Source: JAJFJD01 sp965228695 (GTDB taxonomy: Bacteria > Pseudomonadota > Alphaproteobacteria > UBA8366). From it: a stretch of DNA of 64,000 nucleotides. The DNA lies in assembly GCA_965228695.1 (NCBI GenBank), contig CBDDIB010000002.1, forward strand, positions 3,472,001 through 3,536,000, written 5' to 3'. Under the pieces are notes generated by a model, which was given only the letters and a program-made list of their open reading frames with translations, did not search any database and was not told the origin of the DNA. Position numbers and translations under genes: made by a program. Of this stretch, positions 24,995 through 33,312 are shown piece after piece. The first letter of the stretch is position 1. Each line of letters opens with the position of its first letter.

Positions 24995-26047
24995 TCAGCT
25001 CAGATCGATCTTATCCGTGACGCCGTATTTCTCGGCGAGCCCGTTTAATTTGGCGATGGTCGCGTCCTCAACGAAAATTCCTTCCGCCAGTTTCTCTCGG
25101 CTGCGGCGATGTTCCAGTTCGCCCGGATAGAGGATCTCGTCGAACCCGTCGGCGGTTTTCGTGTCCTTGAGGTATTGGGCGAACTCGGTGACTTCCCGCT
25201 TGAAGGTCTCCAGCGGACGGAAGGCTTCGACGTTGAAGGCGGCGAAGAAGACGCCGTCGTTATGCTTGCCCGTCGGTTCCACACCGAATCCCAAGCCGGG
25301 AAGGATGCCCGAGAAAATCTCGATCATCGCCGACAGGCCGTACCCCTTGTACCCTTCGGCGCCGCCGAGCGGCAGCCCGACGCCGCCCGCCTTGAACTGG
25401 GTCGGGTCCGTGGTCGGCTTCCCGTCCTTGTCGAGGATCCAGCCGAGGGGAATTTCCTCGCCGCGCGACACCGCGACCTCGATCTTGCCGCCCGCAGCGG
25501 CCGACGTGGCGAAATCGATGAAGAACGGACCGTCCAGGTTCGACGGGACCGCGATGCACAGCGGATTGGTGCCGAGCCGGGCTTCGCGCCCGCCGAACGG
25601 CGCGACCGACTTCGGCGATCGACCGGAATCGGCGGTCATCCAACTGATCATTCCGGCCTCGGCCGCCATCAGGGGATAGTCGGTGAGACGTCCCACATGG
25701 CCCTGTTGGAAGATCGTGGTTGCGGCGACGCCGTGCTCGCGCGCCTTTTCGATGGTGATCTCCATCGCGCGCTCGGACACCACATAGCCGAAACCCCAAT
25801 TGCCGTTGATAACGGTCGTCGTGCTGGTTTCCTGGGTAATTTCAAAGGGCGCGCCGGGGACGATATGGCCATCATCCATCCGCGCAATATACGTCGGGAT
25901 CTTGATGATGCCGTGCGAGTCATGGCCGGATAGATTGGCGGCGATGCTGTGCCGGGACACGATCTCCGCTTCTTTCGCGCTCGCGCCCGCGCATTCCAAC
26001 AGGATCGCGGCAGTCGCTTGAAGTTTCCCATGAGCAATATTCGGCAT
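24995..26047 (-). CDS. Ldh family oxidoreductase (malate/L-lactate dehydrogenase type II)
   Basis: The protein has 350 residues from ATG 26045-26047, with GGGAGGA upstream. It shows the signature G-H-D-S-H-G-I-I-K with catalytic His near 48. It continues with F-Q-Q-G-H-V-G-R-L, S-V-A-P-F-G-G and I-D-F-A-T-S-A-A-A-G-G-K. These NAD(P)-dependent enzymes reduce 2-oxo acids or oxidise ureidoglycolate, delta1-piperidine-2-carboxylate and similar substrates. It lies upstream of the LLM gene on the same strand (30-base spacer; likely operon) and divergent from an FAH gene. Confidence 0.9.
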   Translation of the reverse strand: MPNIAHGKLQATAAILLECAGASAKEAEIVSRHSIAANLSGHDSHGIIKIPTYIARMDDGHIVPGAPFEITQETSTTTVINGNWGFGYVVSERAMEITIEKAREHGVAATTIFQQGHVGRLTDYPLMAAEAGMISWMTADSGRSPKSVAPFGGREARLGTNPLCIAVPSNLDGPFFIDFATSAAAGGKIEVAVSRGEEIPLGWILDKDGKPTTDPTQFKAGGVGLPLGGAEGYKGYGLSAMIEIFSGILPGLGFGVEPTGKHNDGVFFAAFNVEAFRPLETFKREVTEFAQYLKDTKTADGFDEILYPGELEHRRSREKLAEGIFVEDATIAKLNGLAEKYGVTDKIDLS

Positions 26048-26169
26048 TGTATATCCTCCCGGTTGCACGGCTTGAAATGCAAGAACTATCGCGCGCAGGC
26101 GTGCACAGGCGCAAATTGCACCCCGTGCTATCATCGACATACCAAGCGGGCCATAGGAAAGGACGAGGG

Positions 26170-27102
26170 ATGAAACTGCTCTATTTCGACGACTTCAAAT
26201 TGGGAGTGCTCGACGGCGACAAAGTGGTGGATGTGTCGGCGCTGGTGCAGGATATCCCGCATACCGGGCCGCATGACCTGATCAACGGTTTGATCGAGCG
26301 GTTCGACGCATACCGTTCGAAGCTCGAGGACGCCGCGTCAAAAGGCGAAGGCGTGCCCGTCGCGGAGGTGCGAATCCGGCCGCCGCTGCCGAAACCCGGC
26401 AACATCGACTGCATGGCGGTCAACTACATGGAGGACGGTACGCTCGATAAACCGGCGCCGATCAACGCCTTCCATAAGGCGTCGAGTACGGTCATCGGGC
26501 ACGGCGACACGATGGTGCTGCCCGATATCCCGGCGACCATCTTCGAGGGCGAGGCGGAAGTCGCGCTCGTCATCGGCAAACCGGCGAACAACGTAAGCGA
26601 AGCCGACGCGATGGATCACATCTTTGGCTATATCAATTTCATCGACGGGTCGGCGCGCGGCCTGCCGCCCAGCAACAACACCTTCTTCCAGATGAAATCG
26701 CGCGAGACTTTCGCGCCGATCGGTCCCTATCTGGTCACCGCCGACGAAATCGAGGACCCGCAGAACCTGCAGATCAAGCTGTGGGTCAACGGCGAGTTGA
26801 AACAGAACTTCAACACCGACGACATGGCGCACAAGATCCCGCGCTGCATCGAGTGGATTTCCTCGATCCACCCGCTGTCTCCGGGCGATATCCTGGCGAC
26901 CGGCACCAACCATCGCGGCCTAAGCTCCTTCATGGACGGCGATACGGTGGAGTTGGAAACCGAAGGGCTCGGCAAACTGCGCTTCTCGGTGCGCGACGAT
27001 CTCAAACGCACCTGGTCGCGCGAAACCCGGCTGGAGCATGCGGAGAAAGGCGGAGAGGGCCGCCACACGCCGCAACTGACGGGGAAGTACGCGGACGGCT
27101 GA
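26170..27102 (+). CDS. Fumarylacetoacetate hydrolase family protein
   Basis: The protein has 310 residues from ATG 26170, with AGGACGAGGG just upstream. After a 90-residue N-terminal domain the FAH fold begins. The metal/catalytic motif is I-F-E-G-E-A-E-V-A-L-V-I-G-K, and the C-terminal loop is L-S-P-G-D-I-L-A-T-G-T. It is divergent from the Ldh-LLM pair. It would hydrolyse an acylpyruvate-type ring-fission product; the actual substrate is unknown. The companion at 6259-7107 is a shorter paralogue. Confidence 0.92.
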   Translation: MKLLYFDDFKLGVLDGDKVVDVSALVQDIPHTGPHDLINGLIERFDAYRSKLEDAASKGEGVPVAEVRIRPPLPKPGNIDCMAVNYMEDGTLDKPAPINAFHKASSTVIGHGDTMVLPDIPATIFEGEAEVALVIGKPANNVSEADAMDHIFGYINFIDGSARGLPPSNNTFFQMKSRETFAPIGPYLVTADEIEDPQNLQIKLWVNGELKQNFNTDDMAHKIPRCIEWISSIHPLSPGDILATGTNHRGLSSFMDGDTVELETEGLGKLRFSVRDDLKRTWSRETRLEHAEKGGEGRHTPQLTGKYADG

Positions 27103-27199
27103 GCGTCGAAATTTCCGGGTTATTGCCACCATCGATTGCGGCACGATAATCTGGGTTCAATTTTCTGGCCCGCTAAGGCCGTTGAACCCGGATCGAATT

Positions 27200-28342
27200 A
27201 TGCCGTTTTGCCGAAGTCCCGCGCTGCGAGGCGTTTCAACCGCTATCGTGGCGGCGCTTGCCGCTGCTCTTCTAGCAGGATGTCAGACAACCGAGCCGAA
27301 TTCGGGAACGCCTGGCGAGTTTCATTGGAAATTCTCAACGTGGGGCAAGCCGCGCGCTTTCAGCAGTGGCATTGATGCCCTCGCCGAGTACGTCGATCGT
27401 AAATCTGACGGCAAGTTCACGATTTCCGTTCATTACGGCGAGGAACTGGGCAAGTCGAAACGGAATTTGCAGGCGGTCGGCAACGGCGCATTTGAGATGG
27501 CGAATTACTGCAACGCCTATCATCCGTCACGGACGCCATCGGTGTCGGGCCTCGACCTGCCATTTCTGCCGTTCGACGATCTAGCGACGCAACGCCGCGT
27601 CTACGACACCTATCATGCAAGGGCGGATGTGCGCGCCGATATGGCGGCGGCCGGTGTTCGGTATCATTTCACCGCGCTCTTACCGCGCTATGAAATCATG
27701 GGTATGGGGGATGCACCGCAGACCATTGATGGATTGAAAGGAAAGAAGATACGGGCGCTTGGCGCGATGGGACAAGCGATGCAAACCTGGGGAGCGGAGC
27801 TTGTGTATCAACCGTCGACGGGCGTTTATCCGGCATTGCAATCGGGCTACCTTGACGCCGCTGCCTTCCCCTACACGTCCACATTCAAGGCCTACAAGAT
27901 TCATCATATTGCGGAGTGGTATACGTCGAATCTGGTGCTGGGCGCGATCCACTGTCCGGTGATCGTGAATAAAGCTGCCTACGCATCGTTACCGGAAAAG
28001 TTCAAAACGATATTGGATGAAGGCCGAGCGGTCGCCTACGACGCGATGTTGTCCGCATACCGCGAGCAGGATGCACAAAGTCTGAAGCTTTTCGATGCAC
28101 GCGGCATTAAACGGGTGGAATTCAGCGTTTCCGAACGGCTCGAGATTACCCGGACAGCAGCGCTGCCCCATTGGCAGGACTGGATTGTCGAAACCGATGC
28201 GCGGGGGCTACCCGGCCGTTCACTGTTGATATCGATCCTCTCGGATGCGCTGAAGGATAAGGACCCAATGCTACGGCGGGGGGTTATGGCAATGGTGCGC
28301 GGCGACGAAAAGCGACCGAAATCGGCGGCAAGCCGCAACTGA
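27200..28342 (+). CDS. TRAP transporter substrate-binding protein (DctP family), lipid-anchored
   Basis: The protein has 380 residues from ATG 27200; an ATG at 27182 is also possible. The signal peptide ends at the lipobox L-L-A-G-C, so the mature protein should be membrane-tethered rather than free. DctP-family features include L-A-E-Y-V-D-R-K-S-D-G-K-F and L-K-G-K-K-I-R-A-L-G, then F-P-Y-T-S-T. TRAP systems import organic acids with the DctQ/DctM membrane subunits; no such genes are adjacent, so it is an orphan here. Confidence 0.85.
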   Translation: MPFCRSPALRGVSTAIVAALAAALLAGCQTTEPNSGTPGEFHWKFSTWGKPRAFSSGIDALAEYVDRKSDGKFTISVHYGEELGKSKRNLQAVGNGAFEMANYCNAYHPSRTPSVSGLDLPFLPFDDLATQRRVYDTYHARADVRADMAAAGVRYHFTALLPRYEIMGMGDAPQTIDGLKGKKIRALGAMGQAMQTWGAELVYQPSTGVYPALQSGYLDAAAFPYTSTFKAYKIHHIAEWYTSNLVLGAIHCPVIVNKAAYASLPEKFKTILDEGRAVAYDAMLSAYREQDAQSLKLFDARGIKRVEFSVSERLEITRTAALPHWQDWIVETDARGLPGRSLLISILSDALKDKDPMLRRGVMAMVRGDEKRPKSAASRN

Positions 28343-28379
28343 TCAAGAAACAAGAGCAACCAATAGCAGGCCTAATCGC

Positions 28380-29531
28380 CTAGTTCATCCGTGCCAGCGC
28401 TTGTTCCAAATCGGCGATCAGGTCGTCGGCATCCTCGATGCCGACCGACAGGCGCAACAGGTTCTTCGGCACGAGGCTGTGCGGTCCTTCGACCGTGGCG
28501 CGGTGCTCGATCAGGCTTTCGACCCCGCCGAGCGACGTGGCGGGGATGAATAGATTGCAGGCCGCCGCCACTTTCCGGGCATCATCGGCATCACCGGCGA
28601 CGCAGACCGACATCATCCCGCCGAAGCCGTTGGCCATCTGGCGCGCCGCAATGTCGTGGCCGGGATGCGACGGCAGGCCGGGATAGAGTACCTGCTCGAT
28701 CTTCGGATGGCCCTCGAAATGCGTCGCGATGCGGAGCGCATTCTCCGAATGGCGCTCGAAACGCACCGCCAATGTCCGCATGCCGCGCAGCAGCAGCCAA
28801 ACCTCGTGCGGCCCCATGACCGCGCCGAGCTTCGCGCGCACCGTCTTGATGTCCTCCCACATCGCGTCGTCGGCCTTGGTGATCAGGACGCCGCCCAAGA
28901 CATCGGAATGGCCATTCAGATACTTCGTCGTGGAATGGAAGACGATGTCGGCGCCAAGGCTTAGGGCCTGGGTCGTGACGGGTGGCGCGACCGTGCTGTC
29001 GACGCCGACCGCGGCCCCTGCGGCGTGGGCGATCTCGGCGCAGGCGGCGACATCGACCACATCCCAGGTCGGGTTTGCGGCGGGCTCGACCCAGAGGATC
29101 TTGGTCTTGCCCGGCCGCATCGCCGCCGACACGGCGCTCAAGTCGCGGGGATCGACGAAATCCACTTCCACCGTGCGCTTTTCGACGATCCGGCGGAGCC
29201 AGTCCTGCAAGCCGTGATACATGACCTTCGGCGCGACCACGTGATCCCCGGTCGACAGCGTCTCGAACACCGCGGTCGCCGCCGCCAAGCCCGACGCGAA
29301 CAGACGGGCCTCCGCGCCGCCCTCGAGCCGCGCGATGAGCCGCTCGACCGGTGTATCGGTCGGGTTGCCGTAGCGGCTGTAGGTATAGTCGCCGGTCAGC
29401 TCATAGTCGGCATCCCGGGCATAGGTGGTGGAGGTATGGATCGGCGGCACCACGGCGCCGGTCTCCTTGTCGATGTAATGCATCGCCTGCGGAAGCAGGC
29501 TGCGGGGCGACAGGTCGTTGCGATTAGCCAT
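28380..29531 (-). CDS. Cys/Met metabolism PLP-dependent lyase/synthase (cystathionine gamma-lyase family)
   Basis: The 383-residue fold-type I enzyme has Y-T-Y-S-R-Y-G-N-P-T, F-A-S-G-L-A-A and the PLP-lysine segment F-H-S-T-T-K-Y-L-N-G-H-S-D. It also has a C-terminal S-L-G-G-V-E-S-L-I-E. The family includes cystathionine gamma-lyase/synthase, methionine gamma-lyase and O-acylhomoserine sulfhydrylase; which one cannot be decided here. It is a single gene with no met/cys neighbours. I found no SAM-II riboswitch consensus upstream. Confidence 0.93.
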   Translation of the reverse strand: MANRNDLSPRSLLPQAMHYIDKETGAVVPPIHTSTTYARDADYELTGDYTYSRYGNPTDTPVERLIARLEGGAEARLFASGLAAATAVFETLSTGDHVVAPKVMYHGLQDWLRRIVEKRTVEVDFVDPRDLSAVSAAMRPGKTKILWVEPAANPTWDVVDVAACAEIAHAAGAAVGVDSTVAPPVTTQALSLGADIVFHSTTKYLNGHSDVLGGVLITKADDAMWEDIKTVRAKLGAVMGPHEVWLLLRGMRTLAVRFERHSENALRIATHFEGHPKIEQVLYPGLPSHPGHDIAARQMANGFGGMMSVCVAGDADDARKVAAACNLFIPATSLGGVESLIEHRATVEGPHSLVPKNLLRLSVGIEDADDLIADLEQALARMN

Positions 29532-29892
29532 ATCGGGTAGTCCTAAGGGGTTAGGTAATGTGGGCGAGGGTCACCGGTATCTTAACCTTTGAGATCCACG
29601 TTCCAACGCTGACGAAACCGGAAAAGCGCATTGTAAGGAGGCGGATTTTCCGCTCAATACCACCCCTACCTATTTTGGGCGAGCGCCGAACCTTTAACCA
29701 TTGCCGTAAACCAATCGAAGAGCGCCCGGGGGTCTAATGCTCCGGGGGTGGTCGACAGAAGTCCGTTCGGACGCGATTCTGCGGCCCTAGCGCACAAGTC
29801 CCGCCCCTGCATTGCAACGGAACTCTACGGGGCTCCGGTGGGGGCGGGCGACTGCGCGAGGATCGAGACCCATCAAATAATATCGATGGAGA
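29532..29892. other. Intergenic region containing the candidate RNA, otherwise empty
   Basis: This 361-base gap lies between two minus-strand genes. The right half holds the hairpin-rich block described separately; the left half (29532-29700) shows no gene or riboswitch. A GTAAGGAGGCGG at about 29634 has no start codon after it. Confidence 0.45.
29730..29871. ncRNA. Candidate structured RNA (closing stem plus two hairpins), strand uncertain
   Basis: Closing complement GGGTCT (29730-29735) / AGACCC (29866-29871) encloses two hairpins. One has CAGAA (29756-29760) with TTCTG (29777-29781) and inner GTCC/GGAC. The other has GCGCA (29790-29794) with TGCGC (29853-29857). Its GTC/GAC step leads to an inner 8-bp stem (29800-29807 with 29841-29848). 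No protein frame, no known RNA family and no T-run terminator were seen, so strand and reality are inferred from structure alone. Confidence 0.35.
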
Positions 29893-30186
29893 CTACTGGC
29901 GCTTACCGGTCTTGGCCGGAAGGTTGGCCTGCAATTTCCGGCACATGGCCTGACGTTTTTTCAAGGCATTCTCCCATTTTTTCAACGCAGCCTTGTACTT
30001 GGCGTGATCCGTATTCGGTGCTGTCTTCGGTGGTGCAGCGGGACGGTTCTCCTGCAAGGCCTCAAGGGCGCTCATGCAAGACTGCAACGCCTCGACACTG
30101 GTCGACTTTGCCGCGGATGCCGGTAACGGAAAGAACAGAGCCATGGCAAGAAGTGCCGCCGCATGGATCGATGTCAAACGTCCCAT
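29893..30186 (-). CDS. Small exported protein, unknown function
   Basis: The protein has 97 residues from ATG 30184-30186, with GGAAAGG upstream. A signal peptide (about residues 1-25, A-M-A-L-F-F-P-L-P-A-S-A) is followed by a Lys/Ala-rich helical domain. The domain contains two cysteines (S-C-M-S-A-L, A-M-C-R-K-L) that could form a periplasmic disulfide. No family recognised. Confidence 0.65.
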   Translation of the reverse strand: MGRLTSIHAAALLAMALFFPLPASAAKSTSVEALQSCMSALEALQENRPAAPPKTAPNTDHAKYKAALKKWENALKKRQAMCRKLQANLPAKTGKRQ

Positions 30187-30321
30187 AACAATTGCCTTTC
30201 CGAAACCGGGAGACTTCAATGCCGTCCGTCGGATCAGAATACCAGATCATTGCCAGCTGCATCCAACGCGCAAGCGGAGTCGATACGGTTGGCTAGATTG
30301 TCGCAAACATAGTTTCGCGGA

Positions 30322-31485
30322 TTACGCGCCGCCAATTCGGGCAGACGACCGCGCGCCCGCCAGCGGCGCCGACCAGGCGTCGTAGCCGTAGACGCTCTCG
30401 ATCTCCGCCTTGATTTTCTCCATGTCGTTTAAACGCGAGATCCGCTGGATGCGCGCCGTCCGGTCCTTTCGCGTGTTTTCGTAACACAGCAGTGCGGCCG
30501 TGATGTCCGCTTCTCCGACACCGTCGAGGCAGCGCGACAGAATCGCCGCATCCTCGATCGCGCTGGACGCGCCCTGGGCCATATACGGCGTCATCGGATG
30601 GCAGGCGTCGCCGAGCAGCGTCACCCGGCCGGAGCCCCATTTCGGCAGCGGATCGCGTTCGAACAGTGCCCATCTATGCACGTCGGGGCAGGCGTCCAAC
30701 ACGGCGCGGACATTCGGATGGAAATCCCTATAGGCCTCGCGCAGCGCACCCAAGTCGCCCTTTGCCGACCAGGATTCAACCTCGAAGTCGGGTTCGGGCG
30801 TGCTGGTGACGAAGTAGATTTCGTCGCGCCGCGGGTTCACGTAGTAAATCACGATATGCCGGTCGGGGCCCCACCACTTGGCGCAATCGTCGATCGCGGA
30901 ATCGCCCAGCAAAGACGCCGGGAAGGTGGTGCGGTAGGCGACGCGGCCGGTGAAGCGCGGTTTCTCCGCACCCAAGAGGATTTCACGCACGACCGAATGC
31001 ACACCGTCCGCGCCAATCACGATGGCGGCATTTGCGGTACTGCCGTCGGCGAATTTCAGGGTTACGCCGTCCGCCGCTTCGTCCAGGCCGACGAGTTTAC
31101 GGTCCCGATGCACGATGCCGTCCGGCACCAAATCCGCCAAGGCCGCGTGCAGGTCGCCCCGGTGCATGTAGAAGTAGGGCGCGCCGTATTTCCGTTCGAC
31201 CGTATCGCCGAGCATGCGCTCCCACGTGATCTCGCCGGTATCCCATTGCCGGTTGAGCGATGAATTCGGCTGAAAGGCGAGTTCCCGCAAACGCGGTTCC
31301 AGGCCCAGCGCCCGGAGCACCTTGATCGAATTCGGGCTCTGCTGGATTCCCGCCCCGATGCGGGCAAAGGCGTGCGCTTGCTCGTAAACGTGTACGTCAT
31401 GGCCGACACGCCGCAATGTTGCCGCCGCGGCGAGGCCGCCGATACCGGCGCCGACGATGGCGATCGAAAGCGGATGTCCTGTCAT
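30322..31485 (-). CDS. FAD-dependent aromatic hydroxylase (salicylate/3-hydroxybenzoate hydroxylase-like)
   Basis: The protein has 387 residues from ATG 31483-31485. It has the FAD-binding G-A-G-I-G-G-L-A-A-A near residue 13, the second FAD motif G-A-D-G-V-H-S and G-D-A-C-H-P-M-T-P-Y-M-A-Q-G near residue 288. This is the class A flavoprotein monooxygenase layout used by salicylate 1-, 3-hydroxybenzoate 6- and related hydroxylases with NAD(P)H. It is divergent from the disulfide-reductase-family gene at 31599. Precise substrate unknown. Confidence 0.92.
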   Translation of the reverse strand: MTGHPLSIAIVGAGIGGLAAAATLRRVGHDVHVYEQAHAFARIGAGIQQSPNSIKVLRALGLEPRLRELAFQPNSSLNRQWDTGEITWERMLGDTVERKYGAPYFYMHRGDLHAALADLVPDGIVHRDRKLVGLDEAADGVTLKFADGSTANAAIVIGADGVHSVVREILLGAEKPRFTGRVAYRTTFPASLLGDSAIDDCAKWWGPDRHIVIYYVNPRRDEIYFVTSTPEPDFEVESWSAKGDLGALREAYRDFHPNVRAVLDACPDVHRWALFERDPLPKWGSGRVTLLGDACHPMTPYMAQGASSAIEDAAILSRCLDGVGEADITAALLCYENTRKDRTARIQRISRLNDMEKIKAEIESVYGYDAWSAPLAGARSSARIGGA

Positions 31486-31598
31486 GTGCGAAGCGTTCCC
31501 ATGCCGTGACGCTATACCGGCTGCCCCTGTAACGTCCAATTGCATGCGTCCGCCGTGTCAAAGCTGTACTGTGAGTCTTTATGCACGGAGGGCGGGAT

Positions 31599-32978
31599 AT
31601 GACGGAACAATTCGACGCGATCATTATCGGCACCGGCCAAGCCGGACCGCCACTGGCTCAACGCATGACGCGCGAGGGCATGAAGACGGCGATCATCGAG
31701 CGCAAGCTGTTCGGGGGTACCTGCGTCAATGTCGGTTGCACCCCGACCAAGGCTTTGGTCGCCAGCGCCAGGGCGGCGCATATGGCTCGGCGCGGCGGCG
31801 ATTTCGGGGTCGCCATCGACGGGCCGATCGCCGTCGATATGAAACAGGTCAAGGCGCGCAAGGACGCCATCGTCAAGCAATCCAACGACGGGGTCACGAA
31901 CTGGCTCAAGTCAATGGAGAACCTGACCGTATATGAGGGACATGGCCGGCTTGAGAGCGCCAATTCCGTCCGCGTCAACGGCGACCTGTTGGAAACCGAG
32001 AGGATCGTTCTCAACGTGGGCGGCCGCGCCGCTGTTCCCGATATGCCCGGGATCGAGGACGTCGAGTACCTGACCAATACCGGCATGATGGATATCGACG
32101 AATTGCCGGAGCATCTCATCATCGTTGGCGGCAGTTATATCGGCCTCGAGTTCGCGCAGATGTACCGCCGGTTCGGCGGCAAGGTTACCGTGGTCGAGAT
32201 GGCGCCGAAGCTGATCGGCCGCGAAGATGATGATGTCTCCGAAACCGTGCACGACATTCTGACGCATGAGGGAATCGACATTCGGCTGAATGCCGACTGC
32301 ATCGGATTGGCGCGACACGACGATGGCGTAGCCGTCACCGCCGACTGCGACCCGGAGATAGAAACCATCACCGGCAGCCATGTGCTGCTGGCCGTCGGCC
32401 GGATTCCAAACACGGACGATCTGGGGTTGGGCGCCGCCGGCGTGGAAACCGACGAACGCGGCTATATCATCGTCGACGACGGGCTGCAGTCGAACGTGCC
32501 GGGAATATGGGCAATCGGCGACGTCAACGGCCGGGGCGCGTTCACGCATACGGCCTACAACGACTACGAAATACTCGCCGCCAATTTGTTCGACGACGAT
32601 TCGCGCAAGGTATCGGATCGCATTACGGCGTATGGCCTTTTCATCGATCCGCCGCTCGGCCGTGTCGGGATGACCGAAGCACAGGTCCGGGATTCGGGCC
32701 AAAAGGCGCTCGTCGGCAAAATGATGATGGCGCGGGTCGGCCGGGCGCGCGAACGAAGCGAGACGCAAGGTTTCATGAAGGTCCTGGTCGATGCGGAAAC
32801 CGACCGACTCTTAGGCGCAACGATTCTGGGTATCGGCGGGGACGAGGCGGTTCACGCCCTGATCGACATCATGTATGCCGATGCGCCCTATTCGGTAATA
32901 CAGCGCGCCGTTCCCATCCATCCGACGGTCTCGGAGCTGATCCCGACGTTGCTCGGTGATCTCAAGCCGCTCGAATGA
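31599..32978 (+). CDS. Pyridine nucleotide-disulfide oxidoreductase (mercuric-reductase-like)
   Basis: The protein has 459 residues from ATG 31599, which follows a GGAGGGCGGGAT purine run. N-terminal FAD motif I-I-G-T-G-Q-A-G; redox-active disulfide G-G-T-C-V-N-V-G-C-T-P-T-K; NAD(P) motif I-V-G-G-S-Y-I-G-L-E-F; second FAD motif W-A-I-G-D-V-N-G; C-terminal H-P-T-V-S-E-L-I-P with the active-site His. It resembles MerA-like and soluble transhydrogenase relatives, but lacks a metal-binding N-terminal HMA domain and no mer genes are near. Substrate unknown. Confidence 0.93.
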   Translation: MTEQFDAIIIGTGQAGPPLAQRMTREGMKTAIIERKLFGGTCVNVGCTPTKALVASARAAHMARRGGDFGVAIDGPIAVDMKQVKARKDAIVKQSNDGVTNWLKSMENLTVYEGHGRLESANSVRVNGDLLETERIVLNVGGRAAVPDMPGIEDVEYLTNTGMMDIDELPEHLIIVGGSYIGLEFAQMYRRFGGKVTVVEMAPKLIGREDDDVSETVHDILTHEGIDIRLNADCIGLARHDDGVAVTADCDPEIETITGSHVLLAVGRIPNTDDLGLGAAGVETDERGYIIVDDGLQSNVPGIWAIGDVNGRGAFTHTAYNDYEILAANLFDDDSRKVSDRITAYGLFIDPPLGRVGMTEAQVRDSGQKALVGKMMMARVGRARERSETQGFMKVLVDAETDRLLGATILGIGGDEAVHALIDIMYADAPYSVIQRAVPIHPTVSELIPTLLGDLKPLE

Positions 32979-33003
32979 CGGCAGGTAGAGGATCGAGGAG
33001 CGC

Positions 33004-33195
33004 CTAATGGCGCAGCCGGAACCCCGGCGACTGCAATTCCTCGACCGCCTGCATGACCTTGTTCCACTGTCCGACCGCGTGTTGATCGCCACGATCCAAC
33101 ATGCGGTCCGACCGCATGGCGGCCTCCACGCGCGCCTCGCGGCCATATTGCTTGATGAGCTTTAGTGCGGTTTCGTAAATATCGAAATCGTCCAT
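33004..33195 (-). CDS. Small conserved helical protein, unknown function
   Basis: The protein has 63 residues from ATG 33193-33195. The pattern of a helical start, R-E-A-R-V-E-A-A-M-R-S-D and W-N-K-V-M-Q-A-V-E-E-L resembles short alphaproteobacterial proteins with an A-A-M-R-x-D core. The role is unknown. The ribosome binding site is weak, which keeps confidence moderate. Confidence 0.55.
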   Translation of the reverse strand: MDDFDIYETALKLIKQYGREARVEAAMRSDRMLDRGDQHAVGQWNKVMQAVEELQSPGFRLRH

Positions 33196-33312
33196 GTCGT
33201 AATGCGTACACAACGATCATGACAATTTTATGGTGCGACCAAATTGGCTGAATTCCTGCCCCGCAAAGGCGCGGCTGATCAGCGGCAACCCGCACTCCCG
33301 CCTCCGAATCGA

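Noticed and set aside
29532..29660. SAM-II riboswitch before the PLP enzyme
   Set aside because: The expected conserved core and pseudoknot blocks are absent in the leader.
29730..29871. 6S RNA, SRP RNA, tmRNA or RNase P RNA
   Set aside because: Hairpins are present, but none of the conserved sequence signatures of those RNAs was found.
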